From Protula sp. h YS-2021 (lineage: Eukaryota; Annelida; Polychaeta; Sabellida; Serpulidae), in assembly GCA_949752745.1 (NCBI GenBank), contig OX457024.1, positions 50,547,810-50,611,809 on the forward strand: a stretch of 64,000 bases of DNA. The letters are read 5' to 3'. A program made the position numbers and the translations under genes. Under the pieces are notes generated by a model, which worked only from the letters and a program-made list of their open reading frames with translations, had not been told where the DNA came from and made no database searches. Below are positions 43,301 through 54,259 of the stretch, in pieces (position 1 is the first letter of the stretch; every line of letters starts with the position of its first letter).

Positions 43301-43463
43301 TCCACTTTTAATGGGATCCCTTCCAGTAATATTTACCACGCAAAATAAAAAAGAACTTTTTGAGGTACTGTTCAAGATACTCTAACCCTTCCATCCATCC
43401 TTTGGCCAATCAGAATGCCCGAGACGTCGTCTGCTAGTCTCGTATAAACGACATTCCCTTTTT
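43301..43463 (+). repeat. right ITR of the full DIRS element
   Basis: TCCACTTTTAATGGGATCCC through AAACGACATTCCCTTTTT is the reverse complement of 50994-51156 with few or no differences. Confidence 0.92.
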
Positions 43464-43529
43464 AGCCCAAAAGGCGGAAAAACACGCCCAGGCTAGTTGG
43501 GGATGGATGGGACGGGTTAAAATCAAAGT

Positions 43530-43642
43530 TAAAAGTGGAGAACGCGAATTGCGCTTTTACTCGTAAAAGCTCGTTTTACGAAATAAAACGATAGTTTTAC
43601 TTCGCAAAAGCTTTGAATTCGCTTATCTCCACTTTTAATGGG
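43530..43642 (+). repeat. internal complementary region of the full DIRS element
   Basis: 43530-43594 is the inverse of the outer right end (43246-43310). 43595-43642 (TTTTACTTCGCAAAAGCTTTG...) is the inverse of the outer left end (51143-51190). Joining the two element ends in this way is the DIRS signature used for circular-junction replication. Confidence 0.9.
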
Positions 43643-44809
43643 ACTTGAGTCCGGAGCAGGGGAGCCTGCCATTCTTGAACTGCCCAAAAAGGTCGCGAAT
43701 TACACTATGGCTTGTAAAAGCTCATTGCATGTAGGCGATGAGTGCTGTGCACTCGACGCAAAAGAAGAAATAAAACTTGTCAGCTAAGTTTCAATTCTTT
43801 AATGATTTCCTAAATAAAGTCCGGAGGCGCACCATTCCGGTCTTTCAACATAAGGTAAAATCGTAACAAAGTAAAATATCACAGCAACTGTCAGTTGAGA
43901 TGAGAAGGCTTCCAACCATGCCATCATCTTTTTTGAGAACTATCACCATCCCCCTCCAACCGCCCACCGGATGGATCCCTTCCTCAAGTTCTCACTATTC
44001 ACTTGCTATGTATTGATGAACAATTAGGTTTATTTAGAAGTACTACAAAACGATCGTAAATCCATAGGAATTACGCAAATAAACTCTTTGACACTTCTAG
44101 TAAAGTGACTGAAGTGTCTTACAAGACATGCAATTCAAACTTGAAAAAAGAAAGCGAGTCCGCTGTCTAACTTTTCTTCTTCTCATTTGATAAATTACCA
44201 CGTTTATTTGAAATAAACTCGTAGCGATTGACTAGATAGTACTAAAACTACTGTAAATCGTCATAAAATGAAAAACAGAAAATTTTGCTTATTTATGACT
44301 GTTTTCCTATATGGGGCCGTTATGGTCCCATAAGCCCATAATGACACTATGGTACCTCATACCATGAACCATAAACCGGCTTTCGGCCTTCCGGCTACAA
44401 CGGGTGTACGGTCACTGGGTACGTCTGGGACCGACATGGTCCCCCCCTTTCTTTCTGAAAAACATGAAGAAAGGAGATCAAAACTTAAGCATCCGAGTAG
44501 CCGTAAGACCGAAGACTGGGCTGTACTCATTACACATGCGATCCTGAACACTTCGGAGTAAATAAATGCTTAACTAAACATAACCGTCCAGCGTTCGTCC
44601 GTAACTTAATATAAGCACGGACCGAAATGGCCCGAAGGACCTGAGCGAAAGGCGAAATGTTCAGAGTAAGAAGGAAAGACCTTCTTGTAGGTTGTTACTT
44701 TCGTGGCTTGTTGTTGTTGTTACTGTTCCCATTACGGCCCTTGGAGAAGTTACTCTTGTGCTTGCCCTTGTTCTTAAACTTGGGAGAAGCATTCCTACAA
44801 CAGAAACAC

Positions 44810-46036
44810 TCAGCCTGTAATGGTCGTTTCTGAAGCCACGAACGGTCCTAATGAATATAAGCCAGACAACTCATCTTGAGAAAAATCTTTCAGATAGTAT
44901 TTAACAAACGAGTTGGGGGAAACCCAACAACCTGTTTTTAATATATCCGAAAGGGACACGTTACGTACCGCCCTGAGGGAATTGGCTACTTGCCTTACCT
45001 GATGGGCTTTGATGTTCGATTCCCCTAACGGGTTAGGGTCGATTTGTGCATCGTCATAGGCTGCCAAAATGATCCTTTTAATATAATTTGAGATCGACTG
45101 TTTCGAAAGATCTTTGCTAAATTTCGGCATAAAAGAAATGATGAGAGCCTTCTGATTTTTTGATCTGTAGGCCTCTGACATTTCTAAATACTGTTGCAGT
45201 GCTTTGACGGGACACAAAGAGACCAGACCGTCTGAGTCGGGGTCATCTGGTAGGGATGGGAGAGTAATGTGATCGAACGTTCCCATCCCTTGGGTCATGA
45301 TGTGGGTTTTTCCCATGAATCCTGCTCTAGGGACTAGGGTGACCTTCTCCCATGTACACTTATCTTTATTTACCTTTCTGTCCAGGGCATAGATTTCGCC
45401 TCTTCTTTTGCCCGAAGCTAAAGCCAATAAAAACGTGAATCTTAACGTTGCGTTTTTTGCTGAAATCACGTCCTTACTAAAAACATCTGGGCGCTGAAGA
45501 TACTGTAAGACTAACGATAAATCCCACTGCGCTATGTTGGATGGGCAGGGTGGGGAGTTTACTTTAAAATGTCTTACTAGCTGTGATAGGGATGTATCTT
45601 CGCCCGGGTCGTAGCCTGTCGACGCTTTGAGTCTTGACCCTATAGCGGCCCTATAGCCCTCGATGGAACCTACCTTTAATTTCACCTCCGTGAAAAGGTG
45701 ATCGAGGAAATCCGCTACCACTGCTGGGCTAGCCTGAAACGGATCTAGCTTAGAAGTGCTACACCAAGCGGCAAATTTATTCCACTGCGACCTGTAAACT
45801 TTGGCCGTCGAACCCTTGTGACTGTTTACTATTTTCTCTCTCACCTGCTTAGAAAAACCCTTGTTTTTCAGAAAGGTCTGGTCAGACACCATAGGTGGAG
45901 GTTCAGTAAGCGAGGGGAGGGGTGGAAGTGATGCCAATGTGGTTGTGATAGCAACTCGTTGTGGCATGGGATCGGTATCGACCTTACTACCTTGCAATGG
46001 AGTAGGAGGGCGAACCATGGGGCTTCCGGTGTCCAT
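44810..46036 (-). CDS. tyrosine recombinase (integrase) of the full DIRS element
   Basis: An intact 408-residue protein. The N-terminal core-binding domain (about 50-200) contains STAKVYRSQWNKFAAWC. The catalytic domain has LALASGKRRGEIYAL (Arg at 211/212), AHQVRQV (H345, R348), GCWVSP (W371) and FVKYYLKDF (nucleophile Y380 or Y381), so the R-H-R-(W)-Y set is complete. It would insert the circular DNA of the element by strand exchange, without DDE chemistry. The start overlaps the end of the RT/RNase H gene by 50 bases. A truncated relative lies at 19890-20427. Confidence 0.93.
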   Translation of the reverse strand: MDTGSPMVRPPTPLQGSKVDTDPMPQRVAITTTLASLPPLPSLTEPPPMVSDQTFLKNKGFSKQVREKIVNSHKGSTAKVYRSQWNKFAAWCSTSKLDPFQASPAVVADFLDHLFTEVKLKVGSIEGYRAAIGSRLKASTGYDPGEDTSLSQLVRHFKVNSPPCPSNIAQWDLSLVLQYLQRPDVFSKDVISAKNATLRFTFLLALASGKRRGEIYALDRKVNKDKCTWEKVTLVPRAGFMGKTHIMTQGMGTFDHITLPSLPDDPDSDGLVSLCPVKALQQYLEMSEAYRSKNQKALIISFMPKFSKDLSKQSISNYIKRIILAAYDDAQIDPNPLGESNIKAHQVRQVANSLRAVRNVSLSDILKTGCWVSPNSFVKYYLKDFSQDELSGLYSLGPFVASETTITG

Positions 46037-47978
46037 GGAGCAATGAGTTGAACGGTGGTTTCAACTCGATTACTCTCTGCAAGACTTGCCCTAAGATCGC
46101 TTGTGGGGGAAAAGCATAAAGTACCTCGTCCCGTGGCCACTGACAATTGAGGGCGTCTACTGCCCAAGCTGCTGGGTCCGGGCAAGGAGACACGTACCGG
46201 GGAAGTTGGGTGGTCATAGCGTTTGCAAACAGATCCAGAGTCGGGGCATCCCATGGGGATTGGTGTGTCACCCACTGAAAGGACCGAGGGGATAGGCACC
46301 ACTCGGTGTTGATAACTTGACCCTGTCTGGAGGCTAAGTCCGCTAGGACATTTAATTTCCCGGCCAGGTGACGGGCGGAAACGGTCACCTGTTCCTCCCT
46401 GGCCTTTGTAAGAATTTGGAATGCAAGTTTGAACAGGGACCGTGATTTGGTACCCCCCTGCTTGTTGAGGTAAGCTATGGCTGTGGAATTGTCTAACCGA
46501 AAGAGGACTGCCTTGTTTCTGAGTTGGTTGGTCAGTTTGGTTAGGGCAATCCAGACCACCCGAAGCTCCAGCCAATTTATGTGGTAGGACTGAAGCGAGG
46601 GTGGCCATTTGCCCTTCCATACCTGACCATTCCAATAAATTCCCCACCCCGAATCGGACGCATCGGTCTGAATCTCTATCTCCGGGGTGGGGGGCTGAAA
46701 TGGCATTCCTTCGGACATAATTAGAACGTCGCACCACCACTGTAGGGCTTGTAGGGTTACCTGTGAAACTTGCATCCTTGCTGCGGGTGAACGACCCTGA
46801 TGCAACGCCCATCTTACCTGGCTTTGAAATGGCCTGTAATGGAGACGGCCCAGGGGGACTGTCTTCTCTGTTGCCACTAACAGGCCAAGGAGAGATTCCA
46901 TGGCCTGTAATCTCACCTTCTTTCCTGGGGAAATACCTTTTATGGCATCTGCAATTCTCTGGCGGCGTTCTGACGTAGGGAACGCCTTTGCTATTGCCAG
47001 ATCCCATAACTCCCCTAGAAAGGTAATGGACTGTTTGGGGGTTAGTTCGGACTTGGCTAGGTTTACTACTAGACCTACCTCTAGTGCCTTGCGAACTAAA
47101 GACATTGTATGATTCTCGGTTACCTGCCTGTCTTGATTCGCCAGAAACCAGTCGTCCAGATACTGAAAGACTAACATCCCTTCTAGCCGTGCCCATGTTT
47201 TCAGTACTTTCATGACCTTGGAGAAAACGTACGGGGCCGTAGCCAGACCGAAGGGAAGTGCCAGAAACCAAAATCGTCTTTTCCCTACTTGAAAGGCTAG
47301 GAATTTTCTTGCCGAGCGATGAAGAGGGATATGGAGGTAAGCATCGGAGAGATCTATGGAGGTACCCCACATCCCTTCCCGTAATGACCCTTTTATCACC
47401 TGGGCTGTGTCCATCTGAAAGGTGATCACTCGGAGAAAACCGTTTATGGGGGAGAGGTCGATTACTAGCCTCCACCCTCCGGATTTCTTGGGAACCAGAA
47501 AAACCCTGCTGAAAAAGCCCATTTGATTTTCTGGCATTTCCTCTATCGCCTGTTTTTGAGACAAGCTCAATAGCATTTCTTGGAGAGCTCGGTCTTTTTC
47601 TGACCCCTTGGCGTAAGAGGTGACTAGTTGTTTTGGCGCATGGGCGGTTAGGGGAATAGGGCACCTGAGCCCGTTCCGGTCTCGTTTGAAAGGTAGGGAG
47701 TAACCTCTCTTTAACCAACGTACTACCCTTCGAGACGCCCCCATTTCTGCCCATTGCTGCCAAAACTTTCCTAGTCTTCCTCCTACGGGCAAGGAGGCGT
47801 TTAAGGAAAGTAAATTTTCCAAGTCTCTTAAGTTTGCTAAAGTATCGCCAGGAGATGAGGGAATCTCGTGACGGTACTTTGATTGGCTGCTACCTGAACG
47901 ACTGTGGAGCCGGACCCTCTGTTTTGCTGCCGGGGCTGGGTTTCGGTTTCTTGACAGGGGGCTGTTGTGGCTGCGCAC
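45987..47978 (-). CDS. reverse transcriptase / RNase H polyprotein of the full DIRS element
   Basis: An intact 663-residue protein. Reverse transcriptase motifs: FLVPKKSGGWRLVIDL (about 160-175), SIDLSDAYLHIPL with the first catalytic Asp at 209, LPFGLATAPYVFSK, and FQYLDDW with the YLDD box at 273-276. RNase H residues are TDASDSGWG (D439), LELRVVW (E471), RLDNSTA (D496) and LADLASR (D547). The C-terminal part has the DIRS-type DALNCQWP...YAFPPQAILGQVL region. It starts inside the gag 3' end (89-base overlap, other frame). It copies the element's RNA into DNA in the nucleus or capsid-like particle. Confidence 0.93.
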   Translation of the reverse strand: MRSHNSPLSRNRNPAPAAKQRVRLHSRSGSSQSKYRHEIPSSPGDTLANLRDLENLLSLNASLPVGGRLGKFWQQWAEMGASRRVVRWLKRGYSLPFKRDRNGLRCPIPLTAHAPKQLVTSYAKGSEKDRALQEMLLSLSQKQAIEEMPENQMGFFSRVFLVPKKSGGWRLVIDLSPINGFLRVITFQMDTAQVIKGSLREGMWGTSIDLSDAYLHIPLHRSARKFLAFQVGKRRFWFLALPFGLATAPYVFSKVMKVLKTWARLEGMLVFQYLDDWFLANQDRQVTENHTMSLVRKALEVGLVVNLAKSELTPKQSITFLGELWDLAIAKAFPTSERRQRIADAIKGISPGKKVRLQAMESLLGLLVATEKTVPLGRLHYRPFQSQVRWALHQGRSPAARMQVSQVTLQALQWWCDVLIMSEGMPFQPPTPEIEIQTDASDSGWGIYWNGQVWKGKWPPSLQSYHINWLELRVVWIALTKLTNQLRNKAVLFRLDNSTAIAYLNKQGGTKSRSLFKLAFQILTKAREEQVTVSARHLAGKLNVLADLASRQGQVINTEWCLSPRSFQWVTHQSPWDAPTLDLFANAMTTQLPRYVSPCPDPAAWAVDALNCQWPRDEVLYAFPPQAILGQVLQRVIELKPPFNSLLHGHRKPHGSPSYSIAR

Positions 47979-50179
47979 TCGGCTTAGACTGTGCCGGAGA
48001 GGACTGTTGTGGTCTCTTCCTCTTCAGTGGACGTTTGAAGGAGGAGCGAGACATCCTGGACATCAGGGCATAATCTTGCGAAAGCGAACGACTTTCCTGG
48101 TTCACCCTCTCTATCTCGGCGGGAGGAAATAGCTCTCGTTCCTCCAGGATAGGGGCATGACGCAGATCCCGTAAACCTTTGACACTAGGCCAGCAGTGCT
48201 GGAGAAAGGCATCTCGACGTAGGTAGACCATTGACGTCATCAAAAAGGTGGAAAGTTTGACCACGTCTCGGGTAGCTAAGGCCAGGCATTCCATCAATTT
48301 AGCAGACACGGGATCACTAAGGCGAAGTTCTTCCCAACGCGACTTTAGTGCTTTAAGTGCATGATCTTGAAATGACATAATGTTCAGGATGTGGCGAGAA
48401 GATGCCTCGATGGTCTTGGCGTCTTTCTCCACTAATGGAATGTCTGAGTCACTACGCACTGTGGGCATCCAGACTGTACGCTTCACGGGCTGTTCCAGTG
48501 CCTCTAGGGGAATTTTTTCATCCGCTGACCGATATGGGCCTGGTCGTACTAGGCAATGTTTAGATAAATGGAAACGCGACAGTGTGCGACCCTCACCGGC
48601 GTCCATCTTCTTGAACTCTTTCGCGCGGACCGTGACAGCATGAGCAATGCCCTCGCTGGTGGCTAGTGCGATAAAAGAGTCCTGTTGTGGCGGAGCGGCC
48701 TGAGATGTCATACGAATGGGCGGATCCTCCTTATCTAAACTTGGGGAGCCACAGGAGACCTCTGCTAAGCGGGCTATCTCTTGAATGGCATCCCTGAACG
48801 GCACGTCTTCTGGTGCAATCGTAGAAGCAGAACTCGAGGGGGCCGCGTCCTCGACCGATGGGGCAAGGTCTGGTGGAGAGGGAGTACGGATGGGCCGTCT
48901 GCCCGCTGCCGCTGGATCTCTCCAAAGTCGATGCCCTTGGCCGGGAGAACGCACCTGCTCCACTGCCCGTAACGGTAAATGACAACGGGAATGTACTGAC
49001 GTACCCTCGGATTCTTCTTCCCCGTCTTCCACCTCCGACTCCTGTTCATCAGATGCTGCTTCTGGGAGTTGGGATTGTGGAAAATGTGACATGTGGGGTT
49101 CCCCTACTGGGGTGTAAATTTCTTTCTCCCTGTTGCTGCTGCTAGGGGAGAATTTTCCATCGGCCCGATTTCCTCATCATCTTCCAGCAATGCAGAGACT
49201 TGGCCCGAAAGGGGCACGCCCACGGAATCCTCCTCGCTGATGGTGACCGTTTCGGGAATATCCACGTTAGAGTCCAGCGGGAGGTGAGGTACAGGCGAGC
49301 CCGACATCGCTGCCACTGACTGACTCTCCGGAGGAGGACGAGAAACCGTAGCTGATGGTTTAGGCTTTTGTCTTTGACTAAGCAGACTCTCCTGCTTCTG
49401 AACTTGATTCTGTAAATCCAAAAGTTGCTTTTGCAGTTGCGATTGCATAGACAAGAACGCTGAAAATTCACTCGGGAGACGCTGTAGCTGAGGAGGGGGG
49501 ATAAGTCCTCTCGCGGGGGAATGCCTAACTGGCCTGTAACCGCCGAAAGCACTGTTCCCGCATCCTTATGCGTTAAAGTCACTTGTTCGTCAGACGGGGA
49601 CTTAAACGCCCCTCCTGGACTGCCACTGGGATTCACTCTAGGAGGTGAGGCCCATGCCTCGCGGAGACGATCCCGTTCTTGCCCTTCCGGGATGTCCAGT
49701 TCTGCTACAGTCTCAGAAAATGCACGTCCTTTACTCTTGGACTTTTTATGTCTCTTAACTGGCGTAGCGGATTCCGATTCTGCACCAGTGTCTACGTGTA
49801 CGGGGGTGGAGACCTGGCCCAGAATAACGGAGCTAGCCTTCTTCATGGTATCCTGAATAAATTCACGAGTAACAAACGAAGCTGACGAAAGGAATTTGCG
49901 CTTATCCCTCCTGCGCTCGTTCTTGGTCCTATTCCGTAATAGGACTTTCCAATCTTCTGGAGTAAGATGTAGGCACTCGCCGCACGGGCTGTCTGGCTCG
50001 CACAGAGGTATTCCACTATTCCGTCTACAGCGGTCGCAGATGGAGTGGGGGTTACACGCAGTTGGAGGATGGATACACTGAGGCAGTAACGGTGGAGAAT
50101 GTAGACTGGCCTCTGTCATATCTGAAATGCAAGCAGAGAAAAACAACGGTGAGAATATGTAGTATAAAACAACGCACAA
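47890..50179 (-). pseudogene. gag of the full DIRS element, two apparent frameshifts
   Basis: Three frames join end to end. Part 1 (50179 to about 49500) has the Cys-rich start NPHSICDRCRR, SPCGECLHLTPEDWK and basic KNERRRDKRK. Part 2 (about 49500-49105) has the Gln-rich coiled-coil-like SMQSQLQKQLLDLQNQVQKQ and an acidic stretch. Part 3 (about 49130-47890) starts with an acidic region, has a helical core (RHILNIMSFQDHALKALKS) and ends in a basic, Pro/Gln-rich tail. The frame changes fall near 49500 and near 49110, where TPQ-stop would read on as TPVGEPHMSHF. Programmed frameshifting at one of them is possible, but mutation is simpler. Confidence 0.75.
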
Positions 50180-50993
50180 TACTACATTTCTCAGTGCTTT
50201 GCTTCAACTGCAAGCTTTACCCTCCAAGCTGTGTTTACAATTGCTTAAACACCGCAATAACTCGCTGGGTCTAAGGAAAAGACGAAAAGAGATGCTTCCC
50301 GGAACGGTAGCGTTCCCGGGCCGTAACGGGCTGGACCGTAATGGCACTACCCGTGTCGGATATGGATCTCTCTTGCCTCAGATGCACCTGGGACCATCGG
50401 ACCGTAACGGGTTTGTGAATCCCGTTGGACCAGAATGGTCTTCTCGCACCCGTGACCGTATGACCACAATGGGAAAACGGTCCTGGCAAAGAAAATGACC
50501 CTCAGACGTCACAGAAAACGTCTCTTTTCGTCGGAGAACGCTGTCAGACTTGCAGAACCTGCTCTACGAAGACTGAGAAGCGACCCATGGAGCAAAGCTT
50601 AAGCAAAAACTGGCCATTTCCGCGATGACACAGCTGGCTGGTAAAGCTTGGAGTCTTATCAGGTCCAGCAGCCTGAAAAGATCCTACTCCTAGACGAACT
50701 GAGGTGGAACTGGTAAGTTCCTCGATCTGAATGAAAGTGGAGAAAGAGGCGCACTTCTCGGGACTAGGAAGTGTCTCCGTGATCGTGCAAACTCAACCTA
50801 ATCAGACCGAAGAGTAAGATGTCGAATTAACACACTTCGGCTCCAAAATTTTATCCCAACGCACAATAATAGATAAAATAATCCATAAGGCAGTGAAGTA
50901 AGTTAAAAATGAAGCAATTCGCACCTTAAACCAGTTCCCTTGCTGCAAAAAACCGGCAGCACACAGAATGGCGTGTTGTAAAGACGCCACGCA

Positions 50994-51156
50994 AAAAGGG
51001 AATGTCGTTTATACGAGACTAGCAGACGACGTCTCGGGCATTCTGATTGGCCAAAGGATGGATGGAAGGGTTAGAGTATCTTGAACAGTACCTCAAAAAG
51101 TTCTTTTTTATTTTGCGTGGTAAATATTACTGGAAGGGATCCCATTAAAAGTGGAG
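50994..51156 (-). repeat. left ITR of the full DIRS element
   Basis: Inverse of 43301-43463. The outer continuation GATAAGCGAATTCAAAGCTTTTGCGAAGTAAAA (51156-51190) pairs with the internal complementary region. Confidence 0.92.
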
Positions 51157-51338
51157 ATAAGCGAATTCAAAGCTTTTGCGAAGTAAAAACCGACTTAATT
51201 CCGACGTCATTCTGACGTTGAAAACCCGACGTCGGTTCCATTTCATATACAACCAAAACCGGCACGTCAGTCCGACATCGGAAACGTCGAGTCACGATGT
51301 CGACCAGACGTCATTCTGACGTCTTAATGTTTGCTGGG

Positions 51339-51772
51339 AAGGTGTCGTTTCAAAAAGTCATAGACACTCCTGGTAACCAGTTGGCACGTGAGTGTCACCA
51401 AACTCCGGGCTCTGAAATTCAGTCAAGGTGAAAATAATAATGCTGTACACTTACCAGGATGATAGATCATCTATATACTAAATATCAAAAGAAACGAGTT
51501 ATGAGCTCGGGAGTAACACCAGGCGATTGGTGGACGGAAGGACAATATCAATAACACAATAAAATTATTTTGCATAAAAAGTCAATTACTGATATCACTA
51601 AAAGAGACCGAATGTGTAACGTAACTGTAAATGGTTTGGCAGCGGAATGTAAATGATCTCATTATTATCATGAAAGTTACATTTTGACATCAGTTACGAG
51701 TTTTTCTTCTTATTTTTCATTTGATGCTCTTTGGCGAGTTCGCGCCCCCTCGGAGTGGTTGACGCTTAATAA
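51339..51772. other. intronic spacer between two TIR elements
   Basis: Nothing recognised. Confidence 0.5.
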
Positions 51773-52193
51773 CCCGAACACTCGCGTAACGTCTAAAATA
51801 CATCTATACTAGATCGGCAATATCGGCAACTTCGTCGGCCGATGTATCGGTTGCACATAGGATTAACTATGGCCCGACGCATAATAGATATAGCGGCTTC
51901 GTACATCGAATATACATCGGGCCGATATATCTTTAATACGTCGGGCCACCGTCGGAAATATCCCTACAAACTCTTCGACGTCGGATACCAACCGTCGGCT
52001 ATACGTCGGTTATACGTTTATATTCCGATGCATTTCCGACGAACTTCCGATGATTTTTATACGTAAAAAAATTGTTTCTAACCTTAACTGACCCATTGAA
52101 CCTTTACCAACCATTCATAATTCACATATTCATACATACACCATAGCATATCAAAATACAACATAGCATATCTATATATCGCAACTGAACACT

Positions 52194-52268
52194 AGTACTT
52201 ACTCGGGTTTGAACCGGGGACCTCTTGCATCCTAGGCGCGGAACATACCTCTACTCCACGGCGGCTGG
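52194..52268 (-). tRNA. tRNA-Pro(AGG)-like sequence, probably a degenerate tRNA or tRNA-derived SINE head
   Basis: On the minus strand: GTGGAGTAGAGGTATG (D-arm/A-box like), CGCGCCTAGGATGCAAG (anticodon loop with AGG) and GGTCCCCGGTTCAAACCCG (T-arm with B-box GGTTCAAACCC). These follow the order and spacing of tRNA-Pro. The 5' and 3' ends do not pair as an acceptor stem, and the anticodon stem has mismatches, so a functional tRNA is unlikely. Confidence 0.5.
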
Positions 52269-52596
52269 GGCTAGTTTATTGAGGTAAATGATAATTTTCA
52301 AGTATATTCATAATGCACCACTATTGATTCTTCATAATGTCCCCTACAAAACGTCAATCGATAAATTTCCGACGCCGAATAAGCATCGGAAAATATGCGT
52401 TTTATAGACGTATAAAAAATACGTAAGATATAAGATTGAAATATCGGCATCTTTTCTCCGATGTATTTCCGACGTCGTTTATACATAGGAAAATATACGT
52501 TTTATAGACGTTTAAAAAAATACGTATAATACGCGTTGGCAATATCGGCATCTTTTTTCCGACGCTGTGGAATATGTGGAGCACTCGTACACAACG

Positions 52597-52719
<123 letters not shown>

Positions 52720-53654
52720 GTTTTCATTTCAAGTTATGCGTGAAATACACAAATTTAGAGATCCATTGGAAATGGGTATATTTCCAACGTTTCACCGACA
52801 AATATAACTATATGTATAATATGCGTATATTTTTATACGCATATTACATGCTTGTAATATCTCAAATAAAAACATTAGTTTTCGTCGGAATTCGGTATAT
52901 TTCCGACGTATAGCCGATGTAGTGATATATTTGAGATCCATTGGAAATCGGTATATTTCCGACGTTTCACCGACAAATATAACTATATGTATAATATACG
53001 TATATTTTTATACTTGTAATATCTTAAATAAAAAAAATAATTTTCGTCGGAATTCGGTATATTTCCGACGTATAGCCGATGCAGTGATATATTTGTTTAT
53101 TATACGATTATTGTAATCCGTCAGTTATACATCAGTAATATCTTTTTCAAAAACAATTAAGTTTTGTTCCGTCGGAAGTACGTCTATGTCAGACGTTGGG
53201 CCAACATATACAAATATATGTATAATGTACGTATAAGTAAATACATCGAATATACGTATGCAATATCCGTTTCATTTTTTTACCATTGGTCGGAAGTTAA
53301 TCTATTTCCAACGTATAACCAATGCATAAAAATATATGTATAATATATGCATTGAGAAATACGTGTAATATATGAATATAATATTTTTAGCAAAAAAAAT
53401 TCCCAATTGGTCGGAAGTTCGTCGGAAAAAGATGTCGGCCCGATGAATATTTGCCAACATCTATTAAACTGAGGAAAATAATCATCGGACCAACGTCGGT
53501 AACCGATGAACTTCCGACGAATGAGAAAAAATGGAAATTCGACTATTGCCAACCTATAACCGATGCATTACCGATGCATCGAAGCCGATGCCGACGTTTT
53601 CCGACCTGGTTTACACCGTTCCGACGTCGGCCCGACGTTACGCGAGTGTTCGGG

Positions 53655-54059
53655 AAAGTATAGCCCGAAAAATTATGTTGGCTTTCAGTCAAGGTGGTTA
53701 ATATTTGCAAAATTGTTAGCGTATTAAATTGAAAAAAGGAAGGCTTCTTCCATCATAGCAAAAATAAATTTGGTCCCCGCTACAAAACATTGTGGTTGAA
53801 TGAATTGCTGCGCATACAGTTATGACATTGATCGGTAAACGAATGAACAGTTTTGGATCTCTCAGTTCATTCAACCGACAAAAAGTAAAGTTGTCTCTTT
53901 CATACCGACAAAAAGTAAAGTTGTGCTCTGTAATAAAATAAATTTAAAAAAAATAAATTCTATGAATGCTTCAAACAGACAATGACACCAACAGAGCAAA
54001 ATAAGCTTGTTGCTGAACGGCGAACCGTAAATGAGTTTACTTCTGCTACGTGATTAAAC
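53655..54059. other. intronic stretch before the M3 exon
   Basis: A short tandem duplication (ACCGACAAAAAGTAAAGTTGT, 53875-53930) is the only feature. Confidence 0.6.
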
Positions 54060-54259
54060 CTTAAGGTTGTGCTCTTCATCAGGTGTGATGAAGTTCTTCA
54101 TTCCAAGGCAAGTAGCAAACACATGAAGGAAGAGAATTCGAGCCCAGTGAGGCAGCTGCATGTGGTTGTGGTGCTCTGCTCCGTGGTGAATATCACACAC
54201 CAGGATGGTGATCACCAGGGACATCGCCACCATCACAAACGTCATCGTCATGAATTGCA
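54060..54259 (-). CDS. receptor exon: M3 membrane segment and start of the cytoplasmic loop
   Basis: After the acceptor TTCTTGACAG the exon completes G|TG and reads VQFMTMTFVMVAMSLVITIL, VCDIHHGAEHHNHMQLPHWA, RILFLHVFATCLGMK and TPDEEHNLK. The pattern of a membrane helix followed by HH, then MP.W.R..FL, is the M3 and post-M3 signature of nicotinic receptors. It ends in phase 0 at a GTTTAA donor, which is weak. It follows the M2 exon with no missing residues: VPLI joins VQFM as in other family members. Confidence 0.85.

Larger units (their letters stand above)
43246..51190 (-). mobile_element. nearly complete DIRS-type retrotransposon, 7.9 kb
   Basis: In minus orientation: left terminus near 51190, 163-bp ITR (51156-50994), 5' leader, gag (50179-47890), RT/RNase H (47978-45987), tyrosine recombinase (46036-44810), 3' region, right ITR (43463-43301) and internal complementary region (43642-43530). 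Neighbouring genes overlap by 50-90 bases in different frames, the usual DIRS layout. RT/RNase H and recombinase are intact with all catalytic residues; gag has apparent frameshifts. The GC content is clearly higher than the flanking intron. It sits inside another transposon within a 12.2-kb intron of the receptor gene, in the same orientation as that gene. Confidence 0.92.
42827..51338. mobile_element. TIR element (CCCAGTAAAC...), split by the full DIRS element
   Basis: CCCAGTAAACAACCGACGTC at 42827 is matched by the inverse of GACGTCTTAATGTTTGCTGGG ending at 51338. The two halves (42827-43245 and 51191-51338) share ACGTCGG words. GTTCCA(A)TTTCATAT.CAACC occurs in both, on either side of the DIRS insertion. 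The interior has no gene. The ends resemble those at 15337-16136. Confidence 0.75.

Noticed and set aside
45861..47112. Plus-strand frames opposite the DIRS pol and recombinase
   Set aside because: Antisense shadows of intact genes.
49521..50081. Plus-strand frames of 60-110 codons opposite the DIRS gag
   Set aside because: They are antisense shadows of the gag and leader; composition is that of a complementary strand and no domain is seen.
52194..52268. Functional tRNA-Pro gene
   Set aside because: The acceptor stem does not pair and the anticodon stem is imperfect, so it is listed only as tRNA-like.
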